From positions 1 through 64,000 of the forward strand of contig JAEDJD010000004.1 in assembly GCA_016296505.1 (NCBI GenBank): 64,000 nt of DNA, given 5' to 3'. Below, one piece after another: positions 26,472 through 36,332 of this stretch. The DNA is from Oscillospiraceae bacterium. GTDB taxonomy: Bacteria > Bacillota > Clostridia > Oscillospirales > Ruminococcaceae. The notes under the pieces are model-generated. The model saw only the letters and a list, made by a program, of their open reading frames with translations. It was not told the origin of the DNA and did not search any database. A program made the translations under genes and the position numbers. Positions within the stretch are counted from its first letter, which is position 1. The number at the start of each line of letters is the position of its first letter.

Positions 26472-27305
26472 TCAGGTATCTGCATTCCATTCAAAATGCT
26501 GATAGTCCTTGGGAGAATTCCAATCCCCGCCCCATGTGAAACCATGTTCTGTAAATAACTGATAGCACAAATCATCGTGGTCAATCTTCATCGGGAAGAA
26601 ATTTTCCCGATTCGCATATGCCCGTCCATTTTCCGGCTCGATATTCGCCGTTCCCTCCGCGTTGAATGTCACATACGGATTAAACTGCGGATTGATGTCA
26701 ACCGCAAGACCTTTTGCATGAACCGACAGCGTGGTTGAACCGGCAATGACTCGGTAATTGAAACAGGAAGTATTATTTGCAGCCATCGAAGCGCCGTCGT
26801 CGGCTGCATAATCATCCACAAGCACCATGCGTCCAATCGGATACTGCGCCTCGTAAAGCTTTTGAAAAATTGCAAGCAAATCAGAGGCAATCAGTTGATT
26901 GCAAATCATCTCGCCGGTACGAATCTCCCCCGCCGGATCATAATGCAGCACACGCAGATACCGCAGGGAATCCCGTGTAATATTCGGGTTTTCATGAAAG
27001 GATACACCGTTCATTCGGGCAAATATTTCATCCGAAAGCGGCATGGCAGAAAAATAATCCGTTGTCACAGCAGGATCAATCTGTTCCGGCTGAAGCAGTG
27101 ATTCTGCCGGCATCTCTGCAATTGCGTCCGGATACAAATACTCCGTCAGGGGTTCTGTTTCAGGCATTGTCGCAGCAGTCGTCACCGTAGTATGCTGCGT
27201 TATGACAGAAACAGACGATTCATCTGCACGTTCTTCATCTGCTATACCACAGCCTTTCAGTAAAAGAGCTGCAAGCATCAGATAGATTGCTTTTTGTCCT
27301 GCCAT
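26472..27305 (-). CDS. M15-family peptidase lipoprotein (VanY/L-Ala-D-Glu type)
   Basis: A 277-residue lipoprotein with lipobox LLLKGC (Cys19) and a Thr-rich linker (20-80). The C-terminal domain (about 95-277) has the peptidase M15 zinc pattern: His196 in LSVHAKGLAVDINP, Asp203 and His270 in DYQHFEW, with 'GFTWGGDW' preceding the last His. These enzymes cut peptide stems of peptidoglycan (D,D- or L,D-specificity unresolved). The likely role is wall trimming at the outer surface. Start is supported by AGAGGAA. The terminator behind it is shared with argF. Confidence 0.87.
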   Translation of the reverse strand: MAGQKAIYLMLAALLLKGCGIADEERADESSVSVITQHTTVTTAATMPETEPLTEYLYPDAIAEMPAESLLQPEQIDPAVTTDYFSAMPLSDEIFARMNGVSFHENPNITRDSLRYLRVLHYDPAGEIRTGEMICNQLIASDLLAIFQKLYEAQYPIGRMVLVDDYAADDGASMAANNTSCFNYRVIAGSTTLSVHAKGLAVDINPQFNPYVTFNAEGTANIEPENGRAYANRENFFPMKIDHDDLCYQLFTEHGFTWGGDWNSPKDYQHFEWNADT

Positions 27306-27357
27306 ATCATATTCCTCTTTCGGCTTGATTATTATTCATGTATATTGTACATTTTCA

Positions 27358-28737
27358 TTATTTTGCAAGCAACTGACTCAGGATTTGTCTGGCTACATAG
27401 ATACCCGATGCAGACGCGTGTGAAAGCGAATGCGTCACGCCGGAACAATCCCCAATCACATATAATCCATCATATTTCGTCTGCAAATGATTGTCGATTT
27501 CAACTTCCATATTATAAAATTTGACCTCTACGCCATAAAGCAACGTATCGTCATTCGCTGTGCCGGGTGCAATTTTATCAAGTGCATAAATCATCTCGAT
27601 AATGCCATCGAGGATCCGCTTCGGAATCACAAGACTCAGATCGCCCGGCTGTGCGGTAAGCGTCGGAACGACAAAGCTCTCCGCGATACGCTGTGCATTG
27701 GAACGGCGTCCGCGAATCAGATCTCCGAAACGCTGCACCATCACGCCGCCGCCAAGCATATTGGACAGTTTTGCAATAGATTCGCCATAGCCATTGGAAT
27801 CCCGAAACGGCTCCGAAAAATGCTTGCTGACCAGCAGCGCAAAATTCGTATTATCCGTATGCAGTTTTGGATCCTCGTAGCTGTGTCCATTGACCGTGAC
27901 AATGCCATTCGTATTCTCGTTGACGACGACGCCGTGCGGATTCATACAGAATGTACGGACAAGATCTTCAAATTGCTTGGTACGGTAGACGAGCTTACTC
28001 TCATATAGTTCATCGGTCAAATGTGAAAAGACTGCTGCCGGCAGTTCCACGCGTACACCGATATCAACACGGTTGGAGCGCGTCCCGATATCGAGCGCCG
28101 CACAGACCGATTCCATCCACTTGCTGCCGCTTCTGCCAACAGATATTACGCAGCGTCTGCCGGTAAAGCGCTGCTGCCCTGCGATCAACGCATAACCGCC
28201 ATCCACACGCTCTACAGTTTCAATCTCCGTACAGAAATAAAAATCGACCTGATCTTGCAGCTCTGCATATAGATTTTCCAGCACGACATAATTCTTATCT
28301 GTACCGAGATGTCGCACCTGCGCGTCTAATAAATGCAAATCGTTCTCAAAGCATTTTTTCTTAATCGCTGTATTGGCTGTTGAATAAAGCTTTGTCCCCT
28401 CGCCGCCATGCTTGACGTTGATCTGATCGACATATTGCATCAGTTCCAACGCTTCCTGCTTGCCGATATATTCATACAGCGTACCGCCAAATTGATTGGT
28501 AATATTATATTTTCCGTCTGAAAATGCGCCTGCACCGCCAAATCCATTCATAATCGCACAGGTCTTGCATCCGATGCAGCGTTTGACTTTTTTGCCGTCT
28601 ATGGGACATTTCCGCTTAGACAGCGGATTTCCGCACTCAAATACGCCTATTTTCAAATTATGATTCGCCCGACACAGTTCATAGGCGGTGAAAATACCGC
28701 CCGGTCCTGCGCCGACGATCAGGATATCATAATCCAT
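27358..28737 (-). CDS. Uncharacterised FAD-dependent dehydrogenase, COG2509-like
   Basis: A 459-residue flavoprotein. The FAD-binding loop GAGPGG is at 9-14, followed by a Cys-rich stretch (Cys44, Cys54, Cys57, Cys60) and then 'NGFGGAGAFSDGKYN', the mark of the COG2509 family. The C-terminus ends in 'GLYVIGDCSGVTHSLSHAS', the second FAD contact. The Cys residues could bind metal or act in redox. Biological role of the family is not established. The promoter lies at 28804-28832, overlapping the stop of the symporter gene upstream; the two genes run in the same direction. Confidence 0.85.
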   Translation of the reverse strand: MDYDILIVGAGPGGIFTAYELCRANHNLKIGVFECGNPLSKRKCPIDGKKVKRCIGCKTCAIMNGFGGAGAFSDGKYNITNQFGGTLYEYIGKQEALELMQYVDQINVKHGGEGTKLYSTANTAIKKKCFENDLHLLDAQVRHLGTDKNYVVLENLYAELQDQVDFYFCTEIETVERVDGGYALIAGQQRFTGRRCVISVGRSGSKWMESVCAALDIGTRSNRVDIGVRVELPAAVFSHLTDELYESKLVYRTKQFEDLVRTFCMNPHGVVVNENTNGIVTVNGHSYEDPKLHTDNTNFALLVSKHFSEPFRDSNGYGESIAKLSNMLGGGVMVQRFGDLIRGRRSNAQRIAESFVVPTLTAQPGDLSLVIPKRILDGIIEMIYALDKIAPGTANDDTLLYGVEVKFYNMEVEIDNHLQTKYDGLYVIGDCSGVTHSLSHASASGIYVARQILSQLLAK

Positions 28738-28803
28738 TCTGATTCACGTTCCTTTTTCTTAAATTGAAAGAATCTCAGCCAATTTGGCATACTATCACTC
28801 TAT

Positions 28804-28832
28804 AATATACCATATAAAATAAAAAAAGTCAA
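28804..28832 (-). promoter_or_regulatory. Promoter of the FAD dehydrogenase gene
   Basis: Minus-strand TTGACT (28832-28827), 17-bp spacer, TATATT (28809-28804) with an extended -10 TGG. The -35 overlaps the last codons of the symporter gene. Confidence 0.75.
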
Positions 28833-30133
28833 ATAGTTCTGTCGGATTTGGAGAATGTTCGTGACAATCTGCACATTCCCCACAGGTTCGGCAATGCCAT
28901 GAGTCCGTTGCAGCAATCGCAGAACTGCCATATCCAATCCGGCGAACCAAGCGCGCCTGCAAAGCATAACAGGATATACATAGCCAGATAACCAGTAACC
29001 GCACCGCTGCCGCATAAATATCTGATACAAGCGGCACCGCATGGAAACCAGCCGATCATCGTTGCAAATGCAAGCAGCACCATACATACAGCAAGAAATC
29101 CGCCTGCATAGTTTCCAAGTCCATCAGAAAACGCGTACATCAACAATCCGGAAGCATCGCCTGCATTCAGATATATCGGATATGGCGCTGTCAGAATGAC
29201 AAGCGCCGTTGCCGTACAACAGATGACAGTATCTGCAAAGACTTCAGCTGCAGCCCATTTCCCTTGCATGACTGCGTCATCAGAATCCGCGTCCATATGC
29301 AGCAGTGCAGAGCTGCCAAGTCCGGCTTCATTTGAGAATATGCCGCGCCGCAGCCCAATGCTCATGCTGTGCAGCAATGCGGAAGCACAAAAACCACCTC
29401 CGACAGCGCGCAAGCCAAATGCTTCCCGAAAAATCCGCTGAATCGCAGACGGCAGCATCTCCGCATTCCGGATGAGCAATACCGCACATCCCAGCAGATA
29501 GAATCCACAGAGAAGCGGCATCAGCCATATTGATACATTTTCAATTTGTTTTGTACCGCCCCGAAGAATCAGCATCAGGATTCCAGCGGTCAACAAACCG
29601 CAAATCGGCGCCGATATGCCGAAATGCGAAAGCGTCCGTGAAATTGTACTGCTCTGTGCCATGTTGCCCATACCAAGAGCAGAGATGGTACATAATACTG
29701 CGAATATCCCTACTGCAAACCGATTTCCCGTACCAAACCGCAGGTATCCGATGGTGCCGCCGACTGCGGTTCTGTTTGCATCCGTTTTTCGATATCGAAT
29801 ACCGAGAATATTTTCTGCATATACCAAAATCATCCCCAACAGCGCAGATATCCACATCCAGAACAGCGCGCCTGCGCCGCCTGTCATGACGGCGAGCGCT
29901 GTTCCAACCAGATTTCCTGTTCCCATTGTTGCGGCAAGCGCAGACGCGAAAATCCGCTTTTGCTTCGCACACCCCCTACGAAATATGGCGCCATAGGTAT
30001 CACGCAGCACCCGATGCAGTCCGCGTACTGGTACGCCCCGCAGCCGGATTCCGCAGATCAATACTGTCAGCAGAAGAAATATCGGCAGAATCCACTGCCA
30101 AAGCAGCGTATTGCAAATCGTCAGCCATTTCAT
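28829..30133 (-). CDS. Sodium:amino-acid symporter, AGCS family
   Basis: A 434-residue membrane protein with about ten spans. The ATG at 30133 follows AAGGGGGA. The family signature 'GTGNLVGTALAVMTGGAGALFWMW' in part lies near residues 65-90, and 'RRGIFSNEAGLGSSALLH' at about 250-268, a substrate-site stretch of alanine/glycine:cation symporters. Substrate is likely alanine or glycine with sodium, inferred from the family. An unexplained 300-base stretch with hairpins and a possible small gene lies upstream. Confidence 0.9.
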   Translation of the reverse strand: MKWLTICNTLLWQWILPIFLLLTVLICGIRLRGVPVRGLHRVLRDTYGAIFRRGCAKQKRIFASALAATMGTGNLVGTALAVMTGGAGALFWMWISALLGMILVYAENILGIRYRKTDANRTAVGGTIGYLRFGTGNRFAVGIFAVLCTISALGMGNMAQSSTISRTLSHFGISAPICGLLTAGILMLILRGGTKQIENVSIWLMPLLCGFYLLGCAVLLIRNAEMLPSAIQRIFREAFGLRAVGGGFCASALLHSMSIGLRRGIFSNEAGLGSSALLHMDADSDDAVMQGKWAAAEVFADTVICCTATALVILTAPYPIYLNAGDASGLLMYAFSDGLGNYAGGFLAVCMVLLAFATMIGWFPCGAACIRYLCGSGAVTGYLAMYILLCFAGALGSPDWIWQFCDCCNGLMALPNLWGMCRLSRTFSKSDRTI

Positions 30134-30155
30134 ACACAATCCCCCTTGCAAGAGA

Positions 30156-30350
30156 TTATGCAAAATCATATCCTTCCAGAACTTTTCCGGCGGCGTACTG
30201 TTTCCGACAGATATCGCAGGCAAACTGTGCTATACTCATATTGTCAGATCGACATTGTGTTCTCCTAACACCCAACTTCCTCATTTGACCGCACCGGACG
30301 AACAGTCTGTGCGGTCCTTTTTCTAACCTAAATGTATGCTGCGGTTTCAT
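30156..30350 (-). CDS. Possible 64-residue Cys-containing protein before the symporter
   Basis: A short frame whose ATG at 30350 has a well-placed GGAGG. It ends 22 bases before the symporter start. Four Cys include CDIC near the end ('FACDICRKQYAAG'), which could be half of a zinc site. Composition is Arg-rich and odd, and the frame crosses a GC-rich hairpin (30287-30316), so it may be a chance frame in a regulatory leader. Not recognised. Confidence 0.25.
   Translation of the reverse strand: MKPQHTFRLEKGPHRLFVRCGQMRKLGVRRTQCRSDNMSIAQFACDICRKQYAAGKVLEGYDFA
30287..30322 (+). terminator. Hairpin with T tract on the plus strand, upstream of the symporter
   Basis: GACCGCAC/GTGCGGTC stem with a 14-base loop followed by CTTTTTC on the plus strand. 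No rightward gene needs it, so it may instead be a structured leader element of the leftward symporter gene. Confidence 0.5.
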
Positions 30351-30360
30351 GATAACAAAG

Positions 30361-30394
30361 CCTCCAATGATATTTTCCATGATACCATTGGAGG
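30361..30394 (-). terminator. Stem-loop after the GT2-GtrA gene
   Basis: CCTCCAATG/CATTGGAGG stem with a 16-base loop, 38 bases past the glycosyltransferase stop. The T tract is weak on both strands. Confidence 0.5.
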
Positions 30395-30432
30395 ACTTTT
30401 CCTATTATGATGATTTTTTGGGTTGCTGCATA

Positions 30433-31533
30433 TTAGGCATTCGCATTCTCATCTGCATCAGCGTCCTTTGAAGAAGCAGGCTTGAATACCCATGCCTGCT
30501 GAACGCGGAAACTGATAAAGTACAGCAGAAAATCTACAAACGGTTTAATAATTGTCGGTTTGACCGGCAACAGCTTGGATAGCAGAAATACCGAACCAAC
30601 CGACGCCAACAGTTGACAAACCCACAGGACATAATAACGGCAAATCGTTAACCGAAGCGGTGCGTCACTCCGAAAAACTGCTTTCCGGTTCATCGTAAAA
30701 TTAAAAAGAGAACTGAGGATTCGTGCAAGCGTACCTGCGCAAAACTGTCTTGCGCCCTCGGCAAACAGCTTAAACAGAACATTATATCCCAGAACATTGA
30801 GAATCTGGTCAATCACAAATGAAAGCAGCGAACTGACGAAAAACTTAATAATGATGCCGTATACACGAAGCGAATCCTTGATCGGATGAAAATGCGTTGT
30901 TTCATTATCATTGATGTAAACTGTTTCGATCGTTTGCTCTACGATTGAAATATCTGCCTGCTTGCATTCCAGAAGCATATTGGTCTCATATTCAAAGCGC
31001 TCACCGGAAATTTCAATCATCTTCTGGATGATATCGCGCGGAAATACACGCAATCCGGTCTGCGTATCGCTGACCTTTAAGCCGCAGAACAGCCGGAATA
31101 CCGAGGATGTCAGCTTATTGCCGAAACGACTTTTCGGCGGTACGTGCGGCAAATTGAAATCACGAACGCCAAGTATCAGCGAATCCTTCTCCTGCTGAAA
31201 CATAACGTCTACACAGGCTGCGATATCCTTCGGCAAATGCTGATTGTCGCCATCTATTGTCACAACACCAGCAGACTGCTTCCGGTTTTCCAGAAACCAT
31301 TCAAAAGCAGTTTTCAGCGCTCTGCCCTTACCCTTGTTTACACCATGATGCAGCACATTACAGCCGAGTGCAGCGCCCTCGTCAAAATAGTGTTGTTTGT
31401 CTTCTGAAGAACCATCGTCTACAAGCAATATATCCGTAAATCCCTTTTCCTGCACGCCGCGAATCACTGCCAGAAGCTTATCATCCGGATCAAGCGACGG
31501 GATTACAACCAATACGTTTTGATAATCTGACAT
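30433..31533 (-). CDS. GT2 glycosyltransferase fused to a GtrA-like membrane domain
   Basis: A 366-residue protein. Residues 1-220 form a GT-A fold: 'VIPSLDPDDKLLAVI', 'LLVDDGSSEDK' and the metal-binding DGD at 94-96, plus 'SDTQTGLRVF', all typical of dolichyl- or undecaprenyl-phosphate sugar synthases. Residues about 228-355 hold four spans of the GtrA type ('FFVSSLLSFVIDQILN', 'FNFTMNRKAVF'), which flip or anchor lipid-linked sugars. The fusion suggests making and flipping a lipid-phosphate sugar for wall or exopolysaccharide decoration. It ends in an acidic tail. It is transcribed alone from a promoter at 31583-31611. Confidence 0.9.
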   Translation of the reverse strand: MSDYQNVLVVIPSLDPDDKLLAVIRGVQEKGFTDILLVDDGSSEDKQHYFDEGAALGCNVLHHGVNKGKGRALKTAFEWFLENRKQSAGVVTIDGDNQHLPKDIAACVDVMFQQEKDSLILGVRDFNLPHVPPKSRFGNKLTSSVFRLFCGLKVSDTQTGLRVFPRDIIQKMIEISGERFEYETNMLLECKQADISIVEQTIETVYINDNETTHFHPIKDSLRVYGIIIKFFVSSLLSFVIDQILNVLGYNVLFKLFAEGARQFCAGTLARILSSLFNFTMNRKAVFRSDAPLRLTICRYYVLWVCQLLASVGSVFLLSKLLPVKPTIIKPFVDFLLYFISFRVQQAWVFKPASSKDADADENANA

Positions 31534-31582
31534 TTGGAATCTGTCCTCCGTTTTTTCATTCCATTAACATTTCGTTTTTTAT

Positions 31583-31611
31583 ATTATAACACGGATTTCG
31601 TCGAATTGCAA
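31583..31611 (-). promoter_or_regulatory. Promoter of the GT2-GtrA gene
   Basis: Minus-strand TTGCAA (31611-31606), 17-bp spacer, TATAAT (31588-31583). Confidence 0.7.
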
Positions 31612-31651
31612 GAGTTATTCATGAAGATTTTATAAAACTGCTCACGCAGAA

Positions 31652-32866
31652 TCATGCTTCATCAAAATAGCCGACATAAGAAATATGATACTTACTTCTC
31701 GGAAAAAGCTCCGCATAATAATCGACAAAATAATCATCCGTCATTGCTGCAATAAAATCCATAGTCAGATCATCCGGATCGCTTTCTTCATACGGAACGG
31801 CTGCCGGATACCATATTTGCTTCTCTTTGACCGCTGCTATATGATGCCGATAAAGACAGGAATTGCGATTATGTGTCCGTGCGTCCTGATAGATATGTTT
31901 ATAAAGCTCCTCCATCATCGGAATGACGCTTTCACGCACTTGTTTCTGCACAAATTCCAGTCTGTAGATACGCATATAGTTCTCATCCTTCAACTGCTTC
32001 ATCGCTTGAAAATGTGCAGCGTCCAGCATGAGAAACGGCTTCCCGTAGCTATGCTGAATCAGATTCACTTCCAGATTATTGATAATCTCCGCGTTCGTCC
32101 GACCAATTGCAGATTCCGGAAAATCCGATTCTGAAGCGGTCAGATGCGCTCTCACTGCGTCCTGCCGATCTTTTCCGAGATACGCAATCATATCGCAAAT
32201 CCGTACCAGACAGCCTTCCAGAGTGGACGGTATCAGCTTGCACGCGCCGTTCGCGTCATGAATACTATCCTGCATTCGGCGGTCAAATGCTGCAAAATCT
32301 GCAAGCGGCTCCGGAGAATATTCCGCCATCGGAAGCTCGCCGTTATGACAGACAATGCCATCCAGCGTTTGCAGTGAAATATTATACGGAATGATCGTAT
32401 CGAGTACGCGAACGCTATGCAGATTATGCCGAAAACAGCGTCCTGTCCTTGCATGATAAAGCTCGTGCAGCGCGTGTTCTCCAGCGTGACCGAACGGCGT
32501 ATGCCCCATATCATGTCCAATGGCAATCGCTTCAATCAGATCCAGATTCAGTCCAAGAACCGAACCAATATTCCGTGCAATGCGTGAAACAAGCTGAACA
32601 TGAAGCGCACGGCGGCTGAGATCATCATTCCGGAAAAAGGAAAACACCTGCGTCTTATCCGCATAACGATTATAAAATGCGCTGTTGAGTATTTTATCCG
32701 CGTCTTTTGAAAATGGCTGCCGATAAATTTTCGGCACATCGCCCGGACGGTCAAGCCTCCGGATGACAGCGCTGTTTTTGCAGGCATAAGGCGAAACCCA
32801 GCCCTGTGACTGCCGCTCTAATATCTGCTGTTCCAATTCCGGCGTCAAAGATTCATAATGTCGCAT
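31652..32866 (-). CDS. dgt: HD-domain dNTP triphosphohydrolase (dGTPase-like)
   Basis: A 404-residue member of the dGTPase-like HD superfamily, which breaks dNTPs into nucleoside and triphosphate and can lower dNTP pools. The HD signature GHDMGHTPFGHAGEHAL lies near residue 118 and an upstream 'SRIARNIGSVLGLNLDL' completes the metal site. 'LDTIIPYNISLQTLDGIVCHNGE' follows. Its start is 2 bases after the dnaE stop, so it is co-transcribed with the replicative polymerase, which suits a role in dNTP balance. Substrate preference beyond the family is unknown. Confidence 0.92.
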   Translation of the reverse strand: MRHYESLTPELEQQILERQSQGWVSPYACKNSAVIRRLDRPGDVPKIYRQPFSKDADKILNSAFYNRYADKTQVFSFFRNDDLSRRALHVQLVSRIARNIGSVLGLNLDLIEAIAIGHDMGHTPFGHAGEHALHELYHARTGRCFRHNLHSVRVLDTIIPYNISLQTLDGIVCHNGELPMAEYSPEPLADFAAFDRRMQDSIHDANGACKLIPSTLEGCLVRICDMIAYLGKDRQDAVRAHLTASESDFPESAIGRTNAEIINNLEVNLIQHSYGKPFLMLDAAHFQAMKQLKDENYMRIYRLEFVQKQVRESVIPMMEELYKHIYQDARTHNRNSCLYRHHIAAVKEKQIWYPAAVPYEESDPDDLTMDFIAAMTDDYFVDYYAELFPRSKYHISYVGYFDEA

Positions 32867-32868
32867 TT

Positions 32869-35800
32869 TTATCCTTTCCGATCAATGAGCGCAATCTGCG
32901 AGCGCGAAAGCTGCTCCGTCAAACATTGCAGCAGTTCTGCGCTGACCGCAACGCCCTGCTGCATTTTCGGCTTGAGATATTTCCGGCTTTCCGTTAGCCA
33001 AAAGCAAAACGGCGTATTGCCTGCAAATCGGCGGCATATCTCCATAATCGCTTTCATTTTCTCAGGTTCTCCGTCGCTGATCTTGCAACAAAGCTGTTTC
33101 GACGCCGCATAATCTGCAAAATTCTGTTCAGTCATGATGCCATCGCAGATCAGCCGCGTTTCTCCATCCTTTTTTGATAGCTTTCCCTTTACAAAAACTA
33201 TCGTATCCGGTATCAAAAGCTTTTGTACAATCGGATACAGCGATTGAAACACCAAACATTCCAAAGCGCCTGTGAAATCCTCAACGGTCAGATAGCACAT
33301 CTGATCGCCTTTTTTGGTCACATATGCACGCGCCGTACCAACCATACAGAGCAGCATCACCGACGCACGATCTTTCATGCCAATCACATCTGCAATTTCC
33401 GGCAAGCGTAAAAGCTGACAGTATGGCTGCCAGCGCGAAAGCGGATGTCCAGATAAAAACAATCCTGTCATATCCTTTTCCATTTGCAGCAGAATCTGCT
33501 CCGGATACTCTGGCACATCCGGCGGCTGCATCTGCGACAGATTGGCTTCGGCGGGCGTATCGCCAAACAACGAAAGCTGTCTGCTGATCATGTGTCGGCT
33601 CTGATTGCTGACCGCCGCGATCATTTGCTCATAGGTTTCAAGCATTTGCCGGCGATTCCATCCCAACCCGTCAAATGCTCCGCACCGTATCAAGCTTTCC
33701 GTCGCACGTTTATTCAGATCCTGCCCTGCATTCCGTTCACAGAAATCCTGAAAGCTGCTATATGCTCCATGCGTTTGCCGTTCCTTGACATAGGCGCGGA
33801 TGACATTTGCGCCCAGTCCCCGAACCGCTGCCAGACCGAACCGGATTCCTTTATCCGAAACAGTAAAGCCAGCGTCGGAAGTGTTGATATCCGGCTTCAG
33901 AACGGAAACGCCGTGCGCCTCGGATAGTGCAATATACTCCAGTAATTTGGGTGTATAGGAAATCACCGACGTCATGAGCGCTGAGAAATATTCCGCAGCA
34001 TATCTGCATTTCAAATATGCGGTTTCATACGCAATCCTTGCATACGCTGCGGCATGAGATTTATTGAACGCATAGCTTGCAAATGCTGCCATCCGGTCGA
34101 AAATCGCATTTGCTGTTTCTTCCGGTACGCCGTTTGCAACTGCGCCGCAGCAATCCGCATTGCCGTGAACAAAAATTTCGCGCTCCTGCTCCATCACCTT
34201 ATGCTTTTTTTTCGCCATTGCTCGGCGCACAAGGTCTGCTCTGCCATAGGAATATCCGGCAAGTCTACGGCATATCTCCATAACCTGCTCCTGATACACA
34301 ATACAGCCAAATGTTTCACGCAGAATCGGCTCTAGCAGCGGATGATCGTAATGCACCTGCCGCGGATCGGAACGCGCTGCCAAATACTGCGGAATCGAAT
34401 CCATCGGACCGGGTCGATACAGCGAAATCACTGCCGTCAGATCGGAGATGCAGGTCGGCTGCATCTGCACCAGTACGCGGCGCAGTCCATCCGATTCCAT
34501 TTGAAATACGCCGATACTGTCTCCTTTGGAGAGCATCTCAAATACAGCGGCGTCTTGTTCCGGTATCGCTGCCATACGAAATTCAGGCTGGCGCTGCTGA
34601 ATCAGACGCTCTGTTTCCCGAATCACCGTCAGATTGCGTAACCCAAGAAAATCCATTTTCAGCAATCCAAGCTGCTCCAGAATATTCATCGTATACTGCG
34701 TTACGATTGCGTCGTCGCTGCGCTGCAACGGAACCTGCTCCGAAACCGGAACCGCTGAAATGACAACGCCTGCCGCGTGTATGGTTGCATGACGCGGCAT
34801 TCCCTCCAGCTTCATTGCCATATCAAGAAGCTGCTTAATCTGCGGCTTTTCCTCATACATCTGCTTCAATTCGGTGGATTCTTGTACAGCTCGCTCCAGC
34901 GTAATCGAAATATCCTGCGGGATTGCCTTTGCTGCCTGATCGCAAAGCGCATAGGGCAAATCCATCGCTCTGCCGGTATCCCGTACCGCAGCACGTGCTT
35001 TCAGCGTATCAAAAGCGATAATCTGCGCAACATGATCCGAGCCGTAACGCTGCGTCACATAATCAATCACGCGCTGTCGTCCCTCGATGCAGAAGTCAAT
35101 ATCAAAATCCGGCATACTCACGCGCTCCGGATTCAAAAAACGCTCAAACAGCAAGCCGTTTTTCAGCGGATCAATATCCGTAATCCCGATACAGTATGCA
35201 CACAGGCTGCCTGCTCCGGAACCGCGGCCCGGTCCGACTGGAATATCATGACTCTTTGCATAATGCACGAAATCCCAGACAATCAAATAATAATCCACAT
35301 AGCCCATGCGCGTAATTATATCATATTCGTAATTCATCCGCGCCAAAGCTTCATCCGAAGGCGATTCTCCGTATCGACGACGCAGACCATCCTCGCATAG
35401 CTGCCGGAAATATTGCTTGGTATCCGTCACACCTTCCGCACGGTACTGCGGCAGACGAATCTTCCCAAATTCAAACGTCACTTGACAGCGTTCTGCAATC
35501 TCTGCCGTATTGCGCAGCGCTTCCGGAAACTCTGCAAACAGCGCGTTCATTTCTGCTGTAGATTTCAGATAAAATTCATCATTTGGCATCACCATAGCAG
35601 ACGGCGATTGCATTGTCGTACCGGTTTGGATGCAAACCAGCAGCTTTTGCAGCAAGGCATCCGACTTTCGCAGATAATGCGCGTCATTTGTTGCGACAAG
35701 CGGAATTCCAGTCTCTTTTGCAATTCTGCGAATGCCGTCCAGAATTCGCAAATCTTCCGCTAAGCCGTGATTCTGTATTTCCAGATAATAATGATCCTTG

Positions 35801-36300
35801 CCGAATTGTGCCGCATATCGTTCGGCAGTCTGCTTTGCAGCTTCATATTCCCCGTTCCGCAGCTTCCTTGCGACCTCGCCGGACATACAGCCAGACAGCG
35901 CAATCAAGCCAGTATGATACTGCGTCAGAAGCTCCCAGTCGGCACGCGGCTTGGAATAAAAGCCCTCTATACTCGCTTTGGATACGATTTGCAGTAAATT
36001 CTGATAGCCCTGATTATTTTCACAAAGCAAAACCAGATGATACGGACTACGATCCGCTGGGGAATCCTTATCAAATCGAGTACGCGGCGCAACATAGATT
36101 TCACAGCCGATCACCGGATGAATTCCGGCTTCCATCGCTGCCTGATAAAACTGCACCGCGCCATACATCACGCCATGGTCGGTCAGTGCAGCTGCGGACT
36201 GCCCGTTCTCTTTGACGCGCTCCATAAGCCGGTCGATGCGGCAGGCGCCGTCCAGCAGCGAATATTCTGTATGCGTATGCAGATGCACGAACGGTTCCAT
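32869..36300 (-). CDS. dnaE: DNA polymerase III alpha subunit, DnaE type
   Basis: A 1143-residue replicative polymerase. The PHP domain starts with HLHTHTEYSLLDGA (7-20). The palm carries 'GPGRGSGAGSLCAYCIGITD' and 'MPDFDIDFC' with the catalytic Asp residues, and the fingers 'VIYQEQVMEICRRLAGYSYG'. An OB-fold near the C-terminus follows ('MLLCMVGTARAYVTKKGDQM'). In low-GC Gram-positives this DnaE works with PolC. The ribosome site is a full AGGAGGTGA. It lies in a run of repair genes (radC, uvrB) and ahead of dgt. Confidence 0.97.
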   Translation of the reverse strand: MEPFVHLHTHTEYSLLDGACRIDRLMERVKENGQSAAALTDHGVMYGAVQFYQAAMEAGIHPVIGCEIYVAPRTRFDKDSPADRSPYHLVLLCENNQGYQNLLQIVSKASIEGFYSKPRADWELLTQYHTGLIALSGCMSGEVARKLRNGEYEAAKQTAERYAAQFGKDHYYLEIQNHGLAEDLRILDGIRRIAKETGIPLVATNDAHYLRKSDALLQKLLVCIQTGTTMQSPSAMVMPNDEFYLKSTAEMNALFAEFPEALRNTAEIAERCQVTFEFGKIRLPQYRAEGVTDTKQYFRQLCEDGLRRRYGESPSDEALARMNYEYDIITRMGYVDYYLIVWDFVHYAKSHDIPVGPGRGSGAGSLCAYCIGITDIDPLKNGLLFERFLNPERVSMPDFDIDFCIEGRQRVIDYVTQRYGSDHVAQIIAFDTLKARAAVRDTGRAMDLPYALCDQAAKAIPQDISITLERAVQESTELKQMYEEKPQIKQLLDMAMKLEGMPRHATIHAAGVVISAVPVSEQVPLQRSDDAIVTQYTMNILEQLGLLKMDFLGLRNLTVIRETERLIQQRQPEFRMAAIPEQDAAVFEMLSKGDSIGVFQMESDGLRRVLVQMQPTCISDLTAVISLYRPGPMDSIPQYLAARSDPRQVHYDHPLLEPILRETFGCIVYQEQVMEICRRLAGYSYGRADLVRRAMAKKKHKVMEQEREIFVHGNADCCGAVANGVPEETANAIFDRMAAFASYAFNKSHAAAYARIAYETAYLKCRYAAEYFSALMTSVISYTPKLLEYIALSEAHGVSVLKPDINTSDAGFTVSDKGIRFGLAAVRGLGANVIRAYVKERQTHGAYSSFQDFCERNAGQDLNKRATESLIRCGAFDGLGWNRRQMLETYEQMIAAVSNQSRHMISRQLSLFGDTPAEANLSQMQPPDVPEYPEQILLQMEKDMTGLFLSGHPLSRWQPYCQLLRLPEIADVIGMKDRASVMLLCMVGTARAYVTKKGDQMCYLTVEDFTGALECLVFQSLYPIVQKLLIPDTIVFVKGKLSKKDGETRLICDGIMTEQNFADYAASKQLCCKISDGEPEKMKAIMEICRRFAGNTPFCFWLTESRKYLKPKMQQGVAVSAELLQCLTEQLSRSQIALIDRKG

Positions 36301-36332
36301 GCCGTCACCTCCTGACTCATACTCTGAATCGT

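Noticed and set aside
30134..30432. Glycine riboswitch before the AGCS symporter
   Set aside because: The conserved glycine-aptamer stretches are not present.
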